A stretch of 64,000 bases of DNA from Monomorium pharaonis (taxonomy: Eukaryota; Arthropoda; Insecta; Hymenoptera; Formicidae). Below are positions 38,277 through 49,540 of the stretch, one piece after another (position 1 is the stretch's first letter; the number at the start of each line of letters is the position of its first letter). The notes under the pieces were generated by a model, which did not search any database, was not told the DNA's origin, and saw nothing but the letters and a program-made list of their open reading frames with translations. The stretch covers positions 4,582,042-4,646,041 of the forward strand of contig NC_050469.1 in NCBI RefSeq assembly GCF_013373865.1, given 5' to 3'. Position numbers and translations under genes: made by a program.

Positions 38277-39711
38277 AACTAGTAGAAAGTTTTGATGCCG
38301 CATTCGCGGAAAACACGACGCCGGACATCGTTTTAATATCTCTACGGTGTGCATAATTACTTGTAATATTCGTCGTTCAACCGGTTCACGCATTCAGTTT
38401 CTAAATTTGGAGTGGAACAAATTGCGACAAAGTTCGCGATTACCGGACATTAATTCGCGCACAATCGTATGCTATAGCGTCACAAATTTGCTGCGAAACT
38501 GCATAAAACTTTTAATTGTTAATCGTGTCCTATTCCTATCTCATGAGAACTTCATATAGACGGGGCATGCTATAATTCGAGATACGTCCATTATTTTGAA
38601 CTTACTTGTTAGATACTATTAATATTAATATTTAAGTTTTGGCAGCGTTCTGCGTCAAATACAATAAATTTGATTTTTTTTTAAATTTTATAAAAATATA
38701 TTTAATATTGCGTGCATAAATATAAAATCCTGTGTAAAATACAATAATCATATAGACTTTTGAATATTAAAGAATATTAAACTGTAAGCGGCTTTTACAC
38801 ATAGAGTTATGAATGCTCAGTATTAGACAACGATATTAAAATTTTTATAAGCTTGTGCTACTTCTGCAAATAATTATTTTATATGATAAAATATTTGAAA
38901 GTATATTAGAGTTTTGTTTTACCTTTTATTTTTTTCAGTCAACAAAGAGTACTTTTTTTTAATTAACTCTTTACAAAATAAAATGTTAAAGTTCATAAAA
39001 TATGCAAACAATTTTTTGAGATTATTTAAAAACAAACATTGTATGTTTAGAAAATCACATAATTGACACAATATGCAAAAAAAGATACAAAAATATCCAA
39101 TTTTATTGAGTTTATATAAGTTCTCATCTTTTTCTTTCTTTTTTATCTTTATAAAGATCTTTGTAAGAATTCTTTTATAAAGATATTTATTTCTCTTTTA
39201 TGACACTAATACCATGCTTTCTCCTTTGTAATTTTGTACCTCTAATATAATTTACTTTCTCTACCAGTTTTTGTTTCTACTTTTATGTCAATATTCTATT
39301 TTGATTTCCACAGAAGCTTTAAGAAATTATAATAAATAATATTTTCAATTTGTCACGTTGCTTACGCTATTAAATTTTTCCTTTGATCATTCTACACTTG
39401 ATACTGGAAGATCCTTTTGTGGTTATTCAGAGCTCTACGTTGAAACAAATTTATATGAGACTCAGCCCGTGTTAATTCATATACAATAGCTCATTACATG
39501 AGAACAGAGTGGCGGATACTACATAAAATGATGCAACTTCAAATTATTAATTGTTAAATTACCATAAATTTTGACTTTTTCAACCTCATAAGAAACTCGA
39601 TATATTTAATATATTTATATAGAAAAAAAATTTTATACAGATATAAAATTTCATGTTATTATTAAAACGTAAAATTATAAAAAAGAATCATTCAATAACT
39701 ATTTTCATTTT

Positions 39712-39739
39712 ACACGCACACACACACGCGCGCGCACAA
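39712..39739 (+). repeat. (AC)n/(CG)n repeat
   Basis: An alternating purine-pyrimidine run of AC passes into CG, another possible Z-DNA-forming tract. Confidence 0.85.
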
Positions 39740-39942
39740 CTATATTTTGTCAAATTATCGGCAGGAGAATAAGAAAAAGAAAATTTTATTTATAATGTAG
39801 AATTTATAATTATATTTTATTTATAACAGATTATAATTGGAAATAATACCTTTCTTTCTTTTTCCTCATATTTGAGAAGCTTATTGCAAGATTATTATCA
39901 AACATTTCGATTATAATACAGAAAATAATATCGATTGATTAA

Positions 39943-39972
39943 AAATCAATCAATTGCAAAATCAATCAATTG
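39943..39972 (+). repeat. Perfect 15-bp tandem pair
   Basis: AAATCAATCAATTGC occurs twice head to tail. The preceding GATTGATT makes the first copy part of a small hairpin as well. Confidence 0.75.
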
Positions 39973-41404
39973 CACACACACAAAATTCGACATTTTATTC
40001 CACTTTATACTTGTACTTTATACAAAAAATTAAGTATAATTTTTAATTTATATTTTATCAGAATTAGAATTTTAAGCGACCTTATAAATTGATCTGATTA
40101 ATAATCCTCCACCTGAGTTTAACATTCGGAGCACGGCTTCGAATTTAATCAAAACATACTAAACGTCGATAGTAGAAAGTCACAAAAATTTCTTAGCATT
40201 CGCGCGGTGCGACGGCCAGAAATTTTTCTGCGCGATGTGAGATAGAAATCAAACCTGCGTTAATACCGCTTCGCGTGTTACACCGAGCCGATCCTGAAGA
40301 ATAAAACGAGACCTCAATCGAATAAGTGACCGCGTTTTTCAATGACCGTTCGACGAATCGACGAGATATATCCGTCGTCGATGGCCCCGACACCCACGAA
40401 CCGTCGATCAAATATTCAATCTACTACATCAGGTCGTTTAGCATGACTTTCACGACTAATACGCCAATTAAGAGAGGCTACTATCCGCGGCGATATGTAA
40501 AATCGTTTTTATTCAGTAACATTCGAGTCGCCAATCAATTATGTTAATTCGCTCTGTGTATATGTGTATGTGCATCTCTTTTCCTTTTGTCATAAAAATA
40601 AATCTTCATTTCACATTGTAAAAATAGAGACATCTTGAAAATTAACATAATGTAAAAGTTAAAGCTTGTTCGCATTTCAGAATGTTCATAACATAACGAT
40701 GTGTAAAAAAAATGAAAACTTCTATACATATATAATACAAAATGTAACACAAAATATTGAACGTGTAAATTTTATAACGTACGTTCATAAAAGATAATCG
40801 GTACCGCTGTGGGGACGCGATTGTAAATTGTAAATTTGTAGTTGTAAATAAACCATGTAAATTATCTTGCTCAAACAAGCACGAAGCATATAATGGCTTT
40901 TTATAATTTTAATAATAATTACGCTTGTTACATATAGTCCAACGTAAAATTTCAATGTAGAACGTACAATTATTGCATAAAATATTCATGTTTAACTTGC
41001 AATTTTGGCACAAGGAAGCCGTTTCCGCTGTATTACGCATATATGCGGGCGGGAATCGCAGGAAAGAGAGAAGTGAGATTACAGTGTCACAAAAGAGATC
41101 CGCGTTTATTTTCCAGCCGATAGAAATGATTATTTAATTACCCGCGACGTGTGCGATTGTACATCGGGAAATAATGGGTATTTCGTGATTTGTTTGTCCG
41201 CGGCGTTACGGAGCAAAATTGGGGGAGGCCGAGTTTTATTAACGAGCGGCGATACGCGATCCGAACGACCTCGAGATACATCATCTCTCTCGTCGGCCAT
41301 GGTTGTTGTCGTTTATCAAACTGTAAACTGTGTAGAGGATTTCATGATGGAAAGTCGCGTATTAAGAGAAAATACCGTATGCCGGATGAATGGTGATCAA
41401 TACC

Positions 41405-41454
41405 CCGGGCGCGGGGGTGGCGTAGGGAGGATCGGGGTGGGAGATGGGGGGGGG
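41405..41454 (+). other. G-quadruplex-prone G-tract cluster
   Basis: Six G tracts of three to nine bases are separated by loops of one to seven bases, meeting the usual four-tract pattern. The cluster lies in a CpG-rich block. Confidence 0.7.
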
Positions 41455-42550
41455 ACAATTGCGAAAATTGATTGACAGATCGACGGGACGGACGCATTTG
41501 TTTAATTTATCGGCTGCGGCATTTTGAAAGCGGATCATTATCGCGATTTGTTCGCCGCAAATTATTCACGGATTACCCCCGTCGGGGGACGCGCGCGCGC
41601 ACGTGTCACCCCCTTTTTTTTATTATCGGCGACAGATAGTAAACGCCGACGATTGCAAAACGACGTGACGTTCACGCAGCAGCAGCCAGCGGACAGCCGA
41701 ACGTTAATTTGTTCGCTTGTTAATTCGATCAGGTTTTGAGGAAGCGATAGAGCGAATAATCGAAAGTAATGCCATTTGCAAGTGTAATTTATTACTCTGG
41801 CAATGAATAATCGCTCGCGCATAATGCTCTTTCGCGTTTCACATCGCCGCGATGATATCGCGCACATTCGTATGTATTATTATACACAATGGCGGGATAA
41901 TCAATCGCTGATTAAATTTTATGTGCCACACGAGTCAAACTAAATTCAAAAGGAAATTGTTAGTTGTTCGGCAATATATATTCGTTATGCCGATTCCGAT
42001 GGAAACAGACAAACTTTTAAGCCGTTTGTTCACGAAATTATGTATCGCTAGTATAAATTTGCTAATGGGTAAATTTGTTTGTAATTAATTTATAATTCCG
42101 CCGCGAATTTCATTTCAATGTCAATAACCTTAAAATATGATAAATTATCGGGACCAATCGAGAGGATTAAAAGATTAGGTAATTAATTGATCACGTGCGA
42201 TCATTCAAAGAATAAAATTAATGCGTGGCGAGCTGAGCATTAAAACGCAATGTAGAGCGAAACGCTGCAAAACCATAAAAGCGGAAATAATATCGTAACG
42301 CACGCGGAAATAAAATATATTTTTACCGATTTCGTGAATATTAATACATATTACGGATTAAAGTTGAATTTATCATTTGCCGTGTTGTATTTTTTTTTTT
42401 ATAACTTGGTTTCGCAGCTTCAGCACCTCTGCCATGGTTGCGTATGTATAGGTATCTTATTGATCACGCGATATGCAGGTCATGCCGAAACGAATCGCCA
42501 CGTCATAACGATGTGCGTAATACATCGTTGCGGAAATATTGCGATGCGAA

Positions 42551-42582
42551 AAGAGAGAGAAAAAGATAGAGAGAGAGAGAGA
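42551..42582 (+). repeat. (GA)n microsatellite
   Basis: A GA run with AAA interruptions. Confidence 0.85.
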
Positions 42583-42778
42583 TTAAAATTTCCACGTGTT
42601 TCATAAAATGAGAATTTTTTTAAATGTGTTTCGCATTCTCCGTAATAATTGCGCAAACATTCATAGCGAATCGTAGCTCCTCTCTTTCATCGACGAATTG
42701 CGGCTCGAAATATTGCATGTCGCATCACGATTACTATTTATACACGTATAATATTATTGACTATTAATTATATATACC

Positions 42779-42981
42779 GCACAAAAAACTGTATCAAATC
42801 AACAATGTTATTCTTATGTAAAATTCTTTTTTAAAGAATTTAATAATCTTAAACGGATAATAATTTACTTACATATAAAGAAATTTGTTGAAAATTATCA
42901 AATTCTTTAAAGAAGATTTTACAATCTTGCGTATATACGAGAATAATATTGTTGATTTGAAACTAATGTTTCTTCTGTGTA
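42779..42981. mobile_element. MITE-like palindromic element
   Basis: About 203 bp, with inverted ends containing TCAAATCAACAATGTTATTC on the left and the near-complement GAATAATATTGTTGATTTGA on the right. A second matching inner segment is built on TTCTTTAAAGAA-like words. The tips (CACAAAAAAC and its counterpart TTTCTTCTGTG) resemble those of the family at 4362 and 23345. No coding capacity. Confidence 0.7.
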
Positions 42982-43180
42982 AGTACAATTAAATATAATT
43001 ACAAATTATTTTAGATCATACAAAACAAAAGGAATTAATTTTATTTTAATTATATAATAAAATCAAATAGTCTCCGTTTATTTTCTAAGCTTTAAAATAA
43101 TTTTTAAGTAAAAATAAGTATTCATGGTTGTTGTAATGTGATATTTCTATCTTGACACATATATTTGCGTGGACAGGAAA

Positions 43181-43592
43181 AAGGAAATTTTTGTTTTGAG
43201 AATATCTTTACTTTTGAAATATTAAGTACTGCAATGACATCACACAGCGTTAAACGGATAGCAAGAATATTAATATGGCTGCTTATATATGAAACAATGG
43301 TAATCTTGCTTAAGTGCAATTTAATCTTAAATTTCAGGAAAATTTTACATGTTTATTTCAACGCTTCTTATAATTCAAGAATACAATATAACAGTTTTGA
43401 TAATAGTATTAAATTGATATTATTTTATATTCGATATATTTTCCCTCTTAACTTATGAGAATAAATTTTTCTTGATAAAATTATACAAAATTCTACAGAT
43501 AATTAGTATGTCCGTTTAACGCTATGCATAATAGTCTCATTTCGATACTTAACATGTCAAAAATATATTTCTAAAAACAAGAATTTTGCCTT
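43181..43592 (+). mobile_element. MITE-like element, family B, copy 1
   Basis: The left end (43181-43260) and the reverse complement of the right end (43510-43592) match. Shared words include AAGG at the tip, TTGTTTT, TTAAGTA, AATGA and, at the inner end, AGCGTTAAACGGA. The interior (about 250 bp) has no transposase. The same family recurs in opposite orientation at 45468-45888. A frame of about 97 codons inside is not a gene. Confidence 0.8.
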
Positions 43593-44744
43593 TTTTTTTT
43601 CCCGCGCGGATTAAAAATTCCCTTCCGTTTTAAATAACGTAGGATTTCACTTATTATTTTGACTGGCAGTAATACATCGAGGACGAGCGAGACACGTGAT
43701 AGAAATGGGCAAATGGAAAAGACGTCGGAACCGTCCGTTAAATGAAAAACGGACGATTCATCACGCGAATATGACTGAATTTACTCACAAGTCGATTCCT
43801 CCTCCGTCTCCTCTTACTCCTCCTCCTCCTGCTCCGCCGGCCGTCCGTTCCGTTTCTCCGAAATATTTACTCGTTGCAGGCTGAGTCACTGTTTTCTCTC
43901 TCGTTTCCCGTTTCCAGGACGCGAATCGATCACGACTGACTGCACCACCTCGCGTCGGCGATTCCAGGCGCAAAACGCACGGCAGACGTATGAACCGCGA
44001 AATACCGCGAACGACACACACGCATCATTGCCCGCCGACGTGCGACTCCGCTACCGAACTGCGTAACGCGGCGACAACTTCAGAGCGGTACGCGGGCGAA
44101 ACCGTGGTAGCCTCGCGCGCGATCGACCCATGCAATCGAAATGCTCGGGATTCCTTGGCATTTCGGCATTTCTAACGGCGGCGGCGGCGGTGGCCGATTG
44201 ATATCGCGTATACGGATCGACGCCACTCGACAGCCAGCCCGCTTCCAGCGTTCAATCGACCGCGACGGGAACAACAATACGCGGATCGCGTTTGCCCTAA
44301 TTACGTGCGCCGCGAGCTAATCGCGCTCTCGACACTCGACACCTCGCGATTTTCGGTAACGCCATTCCACGCCACGCTCCGTCGACCAACCGTCGACGCT
44401 GGCACGCGAAGGTGTATATTTCGCACGGAACGCCGGGGGAACAAGACTGTTGACGAGACTACGCAGCTCGCGTGAATTCGCGGAACGGACGTACGCCGCG
44501 AGGGGGGCTACGGGGTCACCTTCGACACACGTCGCGACGGTCATCGCGCCACGGGACCTCTTCGACACTCCCGAAATATCCGAAACATACCGGGAAGATC
44601 GGGGGAGATTGGTATACCGACGATCCGTCCGTTAAACTCGCGGAACGAAGCCACTCCGCTCCGTGGCGAGAGACCGACTACGCGGGAAGCGGAAGCGACT
44701 GCGTGAATCAAAACAGAGAAGTGACTGCTGAGTCAAAACAACCC
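43593..44744. promoter_or_regulatory. CpG-rich block, possible promoter or exon region
   Basis: This roughly 1.1-kb block is among the most CpG-dense in the window and lies between two transposon-derived repeats. It holds a good 3' splice-site candidate: a branch-like CTGAGTCAC, then a pyrimidine tract (43889-43915) and CAG at 43915-43917. From 43918 one frame stays open for about 48 codons to TAA near 44064. Several frames on both strands are open here because A+T-rich stop codons are scarce, so frame length means little. No domain was recognised. Confidence 0.4.
43918..44066 (+). other. Possible exon after a strong acceptor
   Basis: The acceptor TTTCCCGTTTCCAG|GACGCG starts an interval open in one frame for about 48 codons, rich in Arg, Thr and Ala. 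No strong donor was seen before the stop, so it would be a terminal or non-coding exon. The peptide has no family resemblance. Confidence 0.15.
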
Positions 44745-45241
44745 ACTTGATCGAGGTCGATAATGTAGAGTCGTTCGTTTATCCTTGTTCGTAAAAATAT
44801 TCGCTACAAGTTATGTAGCTTATTACGTACAAGTGAATGGTATCCCACAGTTCGGAATGGATTGAGGAATAAGACTATATTTGTTGGGTTACGATTAAAA
44901 GAAGTTATTTGAAATTTGTAAAGCTGATCACACTTTACGTCCGACTGAACGGTACGTGATTGGTCAAAATCTTACTGTTACGTTTTACGCAAAATGTGTG
45001 CGGCCCTAATGATCAGAAATCTGTAATGAAAGCGTTTAGACAAATAAAATTGATGAAACAAATAACTTTTTTCACAGCTTTTAATCGTAATTTGACGAAT
45101 ATAACCTTATTCCTCAATCTATCCCGAATTGTGGGATACCATTCATTTGTACGTATAAGCTACATAACTTGTATTTTAAAGCGAATATTTTTATGAACAA
45201 GAATAAACGAATGACTCTATATTTATCGACCTCGATCAAGT
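44745..45241. mobile_element. 497-bp foldback element with arms of about 170 bp
   Basis: The two ends are inverted copies beginning ACTTGATCGAGGTCGATA. The left arm runs about 44745-44916 and the right arm about 45066-45241. They stay alignable through TTCGTTTAT, AAAATATTCGCT, TTATGTAGCTTA, GGTATCCCACA, GATTGAGGAATAA and TTACGATTAAAA, with scattered substitutions and a few small indels. The centre (about 150 bp) is unique. No transposase frame is present, so it is a non-autonomous foldback or MITE. No clear target-site duplication was found: the flanks read CCC on the left and TTGACG on the right. A frame of about 79 codons inside is a by-product. Confidence 0.88.
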
Positions 45242-45467
45242 TTGACGAGCAATTTGGCATCTTCTTAAATGTTTGGATATATTAATCAAATATTTAATTG
45301 AAATTATTTTACTAGAGCTTGATTATTATCATCAAACTTTTTCATCAATGTATACATATTGAATAGAAAATATCAAATTTTAAAAACTGAAAGTTTAAAC
45401 GTTTATTATGCATTTTTTTATTCTATTTTATTTTTAATCGACAACAATTTTTGCAAATATACACAAA

Positions 45468-45888
45468 GATATCCTTGTTTTGAAAACATTTTTATTTTTG
45501 AAATATAATATTAAATACTGTAAGCGAAATTACAATAAAAGAGTTTTGTACAGTTTTGTCAAGAAAAATATTCACACGAGCTAAGATAACAAAAATTTTG
45601 AACGGAAAATAACAATATCAATCTAATGCTATTTTCATCAAAACAATTATTATGTATATTATGCTCTTTTATTAAGGACTATTAATATTGAGAAATTAGA
45701 ATATTACATTTCACTGAAATTTAATATGTTAAATAATGTCTTTAAAGAAATTTAAATTACACGTAAGGAAAATTATCATTGTTAAATTCTTCACGTAAGC
45801 AAGCTATGTCCGTCTAATATTACATAATCCCATTTCAGTATTTAACATTCTGAAAATAAGGATATTCTCAAAAACAAGAGTATTCCAT
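45468..45888 (-). mobile_element. MITE-like element, family B, copy 2, inverted relative to copy 1
   Basis: The ends are inverted copies of each other, with words such as CCTTGTTTTGA, TATTTTTGAAAT and TTAAATACTG on the left and their complements at 45805-45885. The interior also matches copy 1 when reversed. For example, the reverse strand near 45755-45790 parallels copy 1 near 43295-43325 (AACAATG ... TAATTTA), and the left interior TTTTGTCAAGAAAAATATTC parallels the copy 1 right interior reversed. The same family is therefore present in opposite orientation. Confidence 0.78.
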
Positions 45889-46559
45889 TTCTTCCGTATA
45901 TAATTTAATTACTTTCTTTATTATCCGATTAATGTAATTTACATTGCTCGTGCCATCCACGTGAAAGAGATTGCAATAAAAAGAAACGTAAACAGTACGC
46001 AAATAATTCATGTAGACGAAATCTTGAGATTTACGGCAGAGCTCTGGCCTTTTCGACTAGACGCGCAGTGTGAACTTAGTCGCCGGTGTGAAACTTGCGC
46101 CGAGTAGTGACATTGTCGGCAGCGGCGGCGGCGGCGACGTTGCGACGCGGATCGCTCCGCAATTGTTTTGCGTCGTGAGAGAAGCGGAGGTCTCGCGCGC
46201 GTACAAGGTGTTCGAAAGCATCAAACAGAGCGACCGGTCGTCGCGTCCGGGTCGTCGCGTCCGGGACGTTTTGAATTAGTCGAGAGGACACGACGGTAAA
46301 ATTAGCCAACTCTCCCTGCGAAATCGAGGTTATGGCGCCACCGCTCCGAAGTTTGTCGTCGCGTAATTCGGATCTTCCGTCGTCGTACGCTCGACGGGAC
46401 GTTAGCGCGGGTGGGCGAGAGGGGGGGGGGGAGGAGAGAAAGGACGTAGGGTCGACGTCGTTTACATCGGATCGATAAAGCGAACGGCGCATCTCGCGAT
46501 GTTTACTCGCCCTCGAGCGAGCGGCGGGGGGGAGGGGGGAGAGAAGTGCGTGCACGATT
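45889..46559. other. CpG-rich shore upstream of the candidate first exon
   Basis: Composition rises sharply at about 46.03 kb. The 159-codon minus-strand frame at 46076-46555 starts only with GTG. It is Ala/Arg/Ser-rich and is explained by composition. It includes G-runs at 46.42 and 46.53 kb. Confidence 0.45.
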
Positions 46560-46640
46560 ACGTGACGGGCGATTATCGCGTTTGCGCTAATTGGCGCGAA
46601 GACTCGCGCGGTTAAACCGCGCTTCCCCGACCGGGTTGAT

Positions 46641-46658
46641 AGCCGCGCGCGCGCGGCT
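46641..46658. other. 18-bp alternating CG palindrome (Z-DNA-prone)
   Basis: The sequence AGCCGCGCGCGCGCGGCT is self-complementary over its full length and contains a 12-base run of alternating CG. Such tracts can adopt left-handed DNA under negative supercoiling. It lies about 80 bp upstream of the candidate ATG. Confidence 0.7.
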
Positions 46659-46707
46659 GAGTGTCTGAAGTGAAGCGGATCGATCGACGACGAGAGCCAG
46701 CAACCTG

Positions 46708-46719
46708 ATGCGAGGATAG
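46708..46719 (+). CDS. Minimal upstream ORF (ATG CGA GGA TAG)
   Basis: A three-codon ORF with its own stop ends 20 nt before the candidate start at 46740. If the exon is transcribed, this uORF would lie in its 5' leader and could dampen translation or set reinitiation. The distance is short for reinitiation. Its function is inference only and depends on the exon being real. Confidence 0.25.
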   Translation: MRG

Positions 46720-46739
46720 ATCGATTGGCGACGGCGACG

Positions 46740-46776
46740 ATGGCGGCGGCGGCGACGACGGCGGCGGCATCGACCG
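46740..46776 (+). CDS. Candidate first coding exon (Ala/Thr-rich N-terminal stub) ending at a splice donor
   Basis: The ATG at 46740 has A at -3 and G at +4, a good start context. It opens a GCG/ACG-rich stub reading M-A-A-A-A-T-T-A-A-A-S-T, then one extra base (phase 1) before a near-consensus donor, CCG|GTAAGTAA, with GT at 46777-46778. If not spliced, the frame stops two codons later (TAA at 46782-46784), so the exon only makes sense with splicing. It sits at the downstream edge of a strongly CpG-rich block (about 46.0-46.8 kb) and is followed by A+T-rich sequence like a long first intron. The product cannot be named from 12 residues. No convincing second exon in phase was found downstream. 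The alternative is a chance donor in GCG-repeat DNA, or a non-coding first exon. What is seen is the ATG, context, donor and composition; that it is a gene start is inferred. Confidence 0.38.
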
Positions 46777-46784
46777 GTAAGTAA

Positions 46785-49540
46785 TTATCCGCTTATTACG
46801 GTATTTGAACGATCAATCGGCTGTCACTTTGCGACAATTTCACGGCGACGCCATGTTTGTGTGAAAAAAAGAACATTCACGGCAGCGCCACTCAGTCATA
46901 TTATAGATTCGGCATTGCGTCTCTCCCCATTTCGATGAACCGAATTCCGAGCTGTAACGAGTCCTGCTGATCACAGCTTTTTGAAAGATGAGCACTTGAA
47001 TGGCCCGACTCGTTCCGTCGACGTACGGAACGGCCTTTCCTCATTTTTTTTTTTTTTTTCGACGACACGCGATACCTGCTGAAATCCATTTTATAGACGA
47101 CCCATAAGTCGCGTCAGATTTCAGAATAATACGAACATAATTCTGTTCATACAGCGCGATACGTATATTTTGTGCGAAATGCATATTTTACAGTTCTCGT
47201 GTGCATTCTGAGATTCTTCGAATTTCGCGCTATACGGTACAACCGTGTAAATCGAATTCTATCCTGAATCCCGATGCGAATTGCATATCGTCTAGAGCGA
47301 GCTTAGCGTGACCGAGTTTCGATTAATATAATTGGCAATTATCTCAACCTGCAGAATTGCGTACACGACAACATTTCGAACTACGTAATCCTTTACATCT
47401 AGTCTAATTTTTCTTTTGATATTTCGAACAAGAGAAAATAATTCTATATTAACAAAATTGCACAGTTGTTGTTTGATAAATTAATCGCTGATTGATTTTG
47501 GTCGAAGTCGCCCTTTTAATGCACAAGCTTTGTTATAACAATGTCCCATGAGGCTGTCAATCATTCTTTTTAACTTATATATATAAAATTGAATAGAATA
47601 TTAATACAAGAAAAGATACATTCTATTTTATATAAAAAGTGCTTCCTAAACCTTGTTGATATGAATAAAATTTTCATGTTTTAATTTATTCCTAAATAGA
47701 TTAAATTTTTTATTTTTGATTAGAGAACGGCTCTTTAAATATTAAAGAAGACATGATTAAAAACGAGATTTAAAATAAAGACTTAATAAAGATTTAATAA
47801 TAAATAAATGCCTAAAGATATCTCATGAAAATGAACTTTAAAGGGATTCTGAAACAAATTATTGATCTTTTTTTTATTACATTTTTATTGAATTTTTGAA
47901 TTGGCTTTACAACAGAGAGGAGATCAGAAAGAGAATTCCAAATTCTTTTAAGCAATTAAAGTACATACAAAAAATTTTACAATGAAAACACTTTTTAAAC
48001 ACATTAATATATATTTTTAGAATTTAAAACATTTTTTTGTTATTAGCATGAAATTACCCTTTGCTCTTTTTATTTATGTATGTAATTTAATTGTGTAAAA
48101 GAATTTGGAGTTCTATTTCTTTGTAAAGTCAATTCAAAGTATCTTATCTTTTTAATATAGAAATATCGGTAATTTGCTTTAGAATTCCGTTTTTACAAAA
48201 AAGATTTACATTATTATTAATACTTACGTATACATGCTATTTTAAACTATCAATATGTAAACAATTATATGCTGTGCCAACTGTGCGGTCATTTTGTAAA
48301 AATTGAGAATTGTGTTCGATTTCCCACTCAGCAAACCGCCACAAAAGCGAAAACTTTTCGTAGTGCCTGATATTTTTTGCTGTTAAATAGCATTTTTATA
48401 AAATATTTTGTACTTTTAATGTAAACATGATGTATTGCCCTATGTACTATCAAATGTGTGTACACAGTTGTAAAATTTATATTAAATTTAGCATATATTG
48501 CATGTTTTAAATGGTCCGTTTATATTTTTGTGTTGATACAAGATGAATATGTTAAAAAATAACTCAAATATTATGAAAAAAATGAATACAAAAAATGTAA
48601 CACTTCAACATAATTTAAAAACAGAGTGTAAAAACATATTTTTTTAGTAAAATAAAAAATTGTGATATGTGACTATGTGTTGCATCTATTTTTTCGTTAA
48701 TGTATGTTAGAATTTCTGTTTTAAAGTTACATTATTTTTACATTATTTGTCTATTTAGCTATAAATATTATTTTAACATTAAGAAATGTTGCACATTAAT
48801 TTGACACAAAATATTTAAACAATATAATCACGTTACGTTAACTTTATAATCACGTTAAATTATGGCTCTCAAATATGTTATTAAAAATTTAATACAAAAA
48901 TTTTTTGTATTAAAAGTAAAAACAAGGATTATTTTTAACATAGATATAAAATATTTTCTATTGTGTTTTGCAATTTGCCTCTAACTGGATTTTTCCGGTT
49001 TAAGCTCTATTTTGTATGTGTATCCATTACATAATTTTAACTGCGTTTAAACACAAAAAAATTAATATTTATTCACTAATCATTGTCTCACATATAAACA
49101 AAAATATAAAAATTATTTTATAGAGTTTAATAATTTTAAATTTCACCAAAACGTTATATTTTTATTTCAATATTATAACAATCATCTAAAGAACACAATA
49201 TGTGTTCGTTGTGATGATAACAGTATTTTTAAAAATTTAATTCTTGATTTGAAGATATTGTTGGTTTCTGTTCGATATTTTTTTTCCACTCACGAAAATT
49301 TTTTGTTAATAATAATGAATATATATTTTTCTCAATAAAACTACATTTCCTTATGTTACAAGTAATGTCCGTTCAAGATCATCAATTTTTTTTAAGTTTT
49401 TGTTTTTGCTTATATATAAGAGACAATGATTTATCACTACTTTTTTTCTGCGTGTCATCAATTTGCTCGTCTCAAAAAATATTAGAAACAATGTCTACTT
49501 TCTTTGAGTATAGCCAAGAATAGATCTTTTTGTAATAATT
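46785..49540. other. Probable long first intron, A+T-rich
   Basis: After a short G+C shoulder (to 47.4 kb) the sequence is A+T-rich with almost no frames over 60 codons. If the exon at 46740 is real, this is intron. It contains a T16 run at 47.04 kb and a small A+T hairpin. Confidence 0.45.
48888..48914. repeat. 27-bp A+T hairpin
   Basis: TTTAATACAAAAA is followed by its complement with one extra T, giving 13-bp arms. It may be chance in A+T-rich DNA. Confidence 0.6.

Larger units (their letters stand above)
37241..42778. other. Mostly A+T-rich, three G+C patches
   Basis: G+C-richer at 38.16-38.56, 40.1-40.53 and 41.0-41.9 kb. It contains the perfect hairpin, short tandem pairs and the G-tract cluster. 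No recognised coding sequence. Confidence 0.55.
46560..46739 (+). promoter_or_regulatory. CpG-rich putative core promoter and 5' leader
   Basis: This stretch is dense in CpG and GATCGAT/CGACGA words and immediately precedes the candidate first exon. It contains an 18-bp perfect palindrome of alternating CG at 46641-46658. No TATA box or clear initiator was recognised, which would fit a dispersed, TATA-less start. The transcription start cannot be placed by eye. Confidence 0.3.

Noticed and set aside
43165..43458. 97-codon frame over the family B element
   Set aside because: It coincides with the inverted-repeat element and its family member at 45468 does not keep the frame.
44960..45196. Frame of 78 codons within the 497-bp foldback
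   Set aside because: Half of it is the transposon arm. No transposase motif is present.
46076..46555. 159-codon minus-strand frame
   Set aside because: GTG start, Ala/Arg/Ser-biased, inside a CpG-rich block, opposite the more convincing plus-strand start signals.
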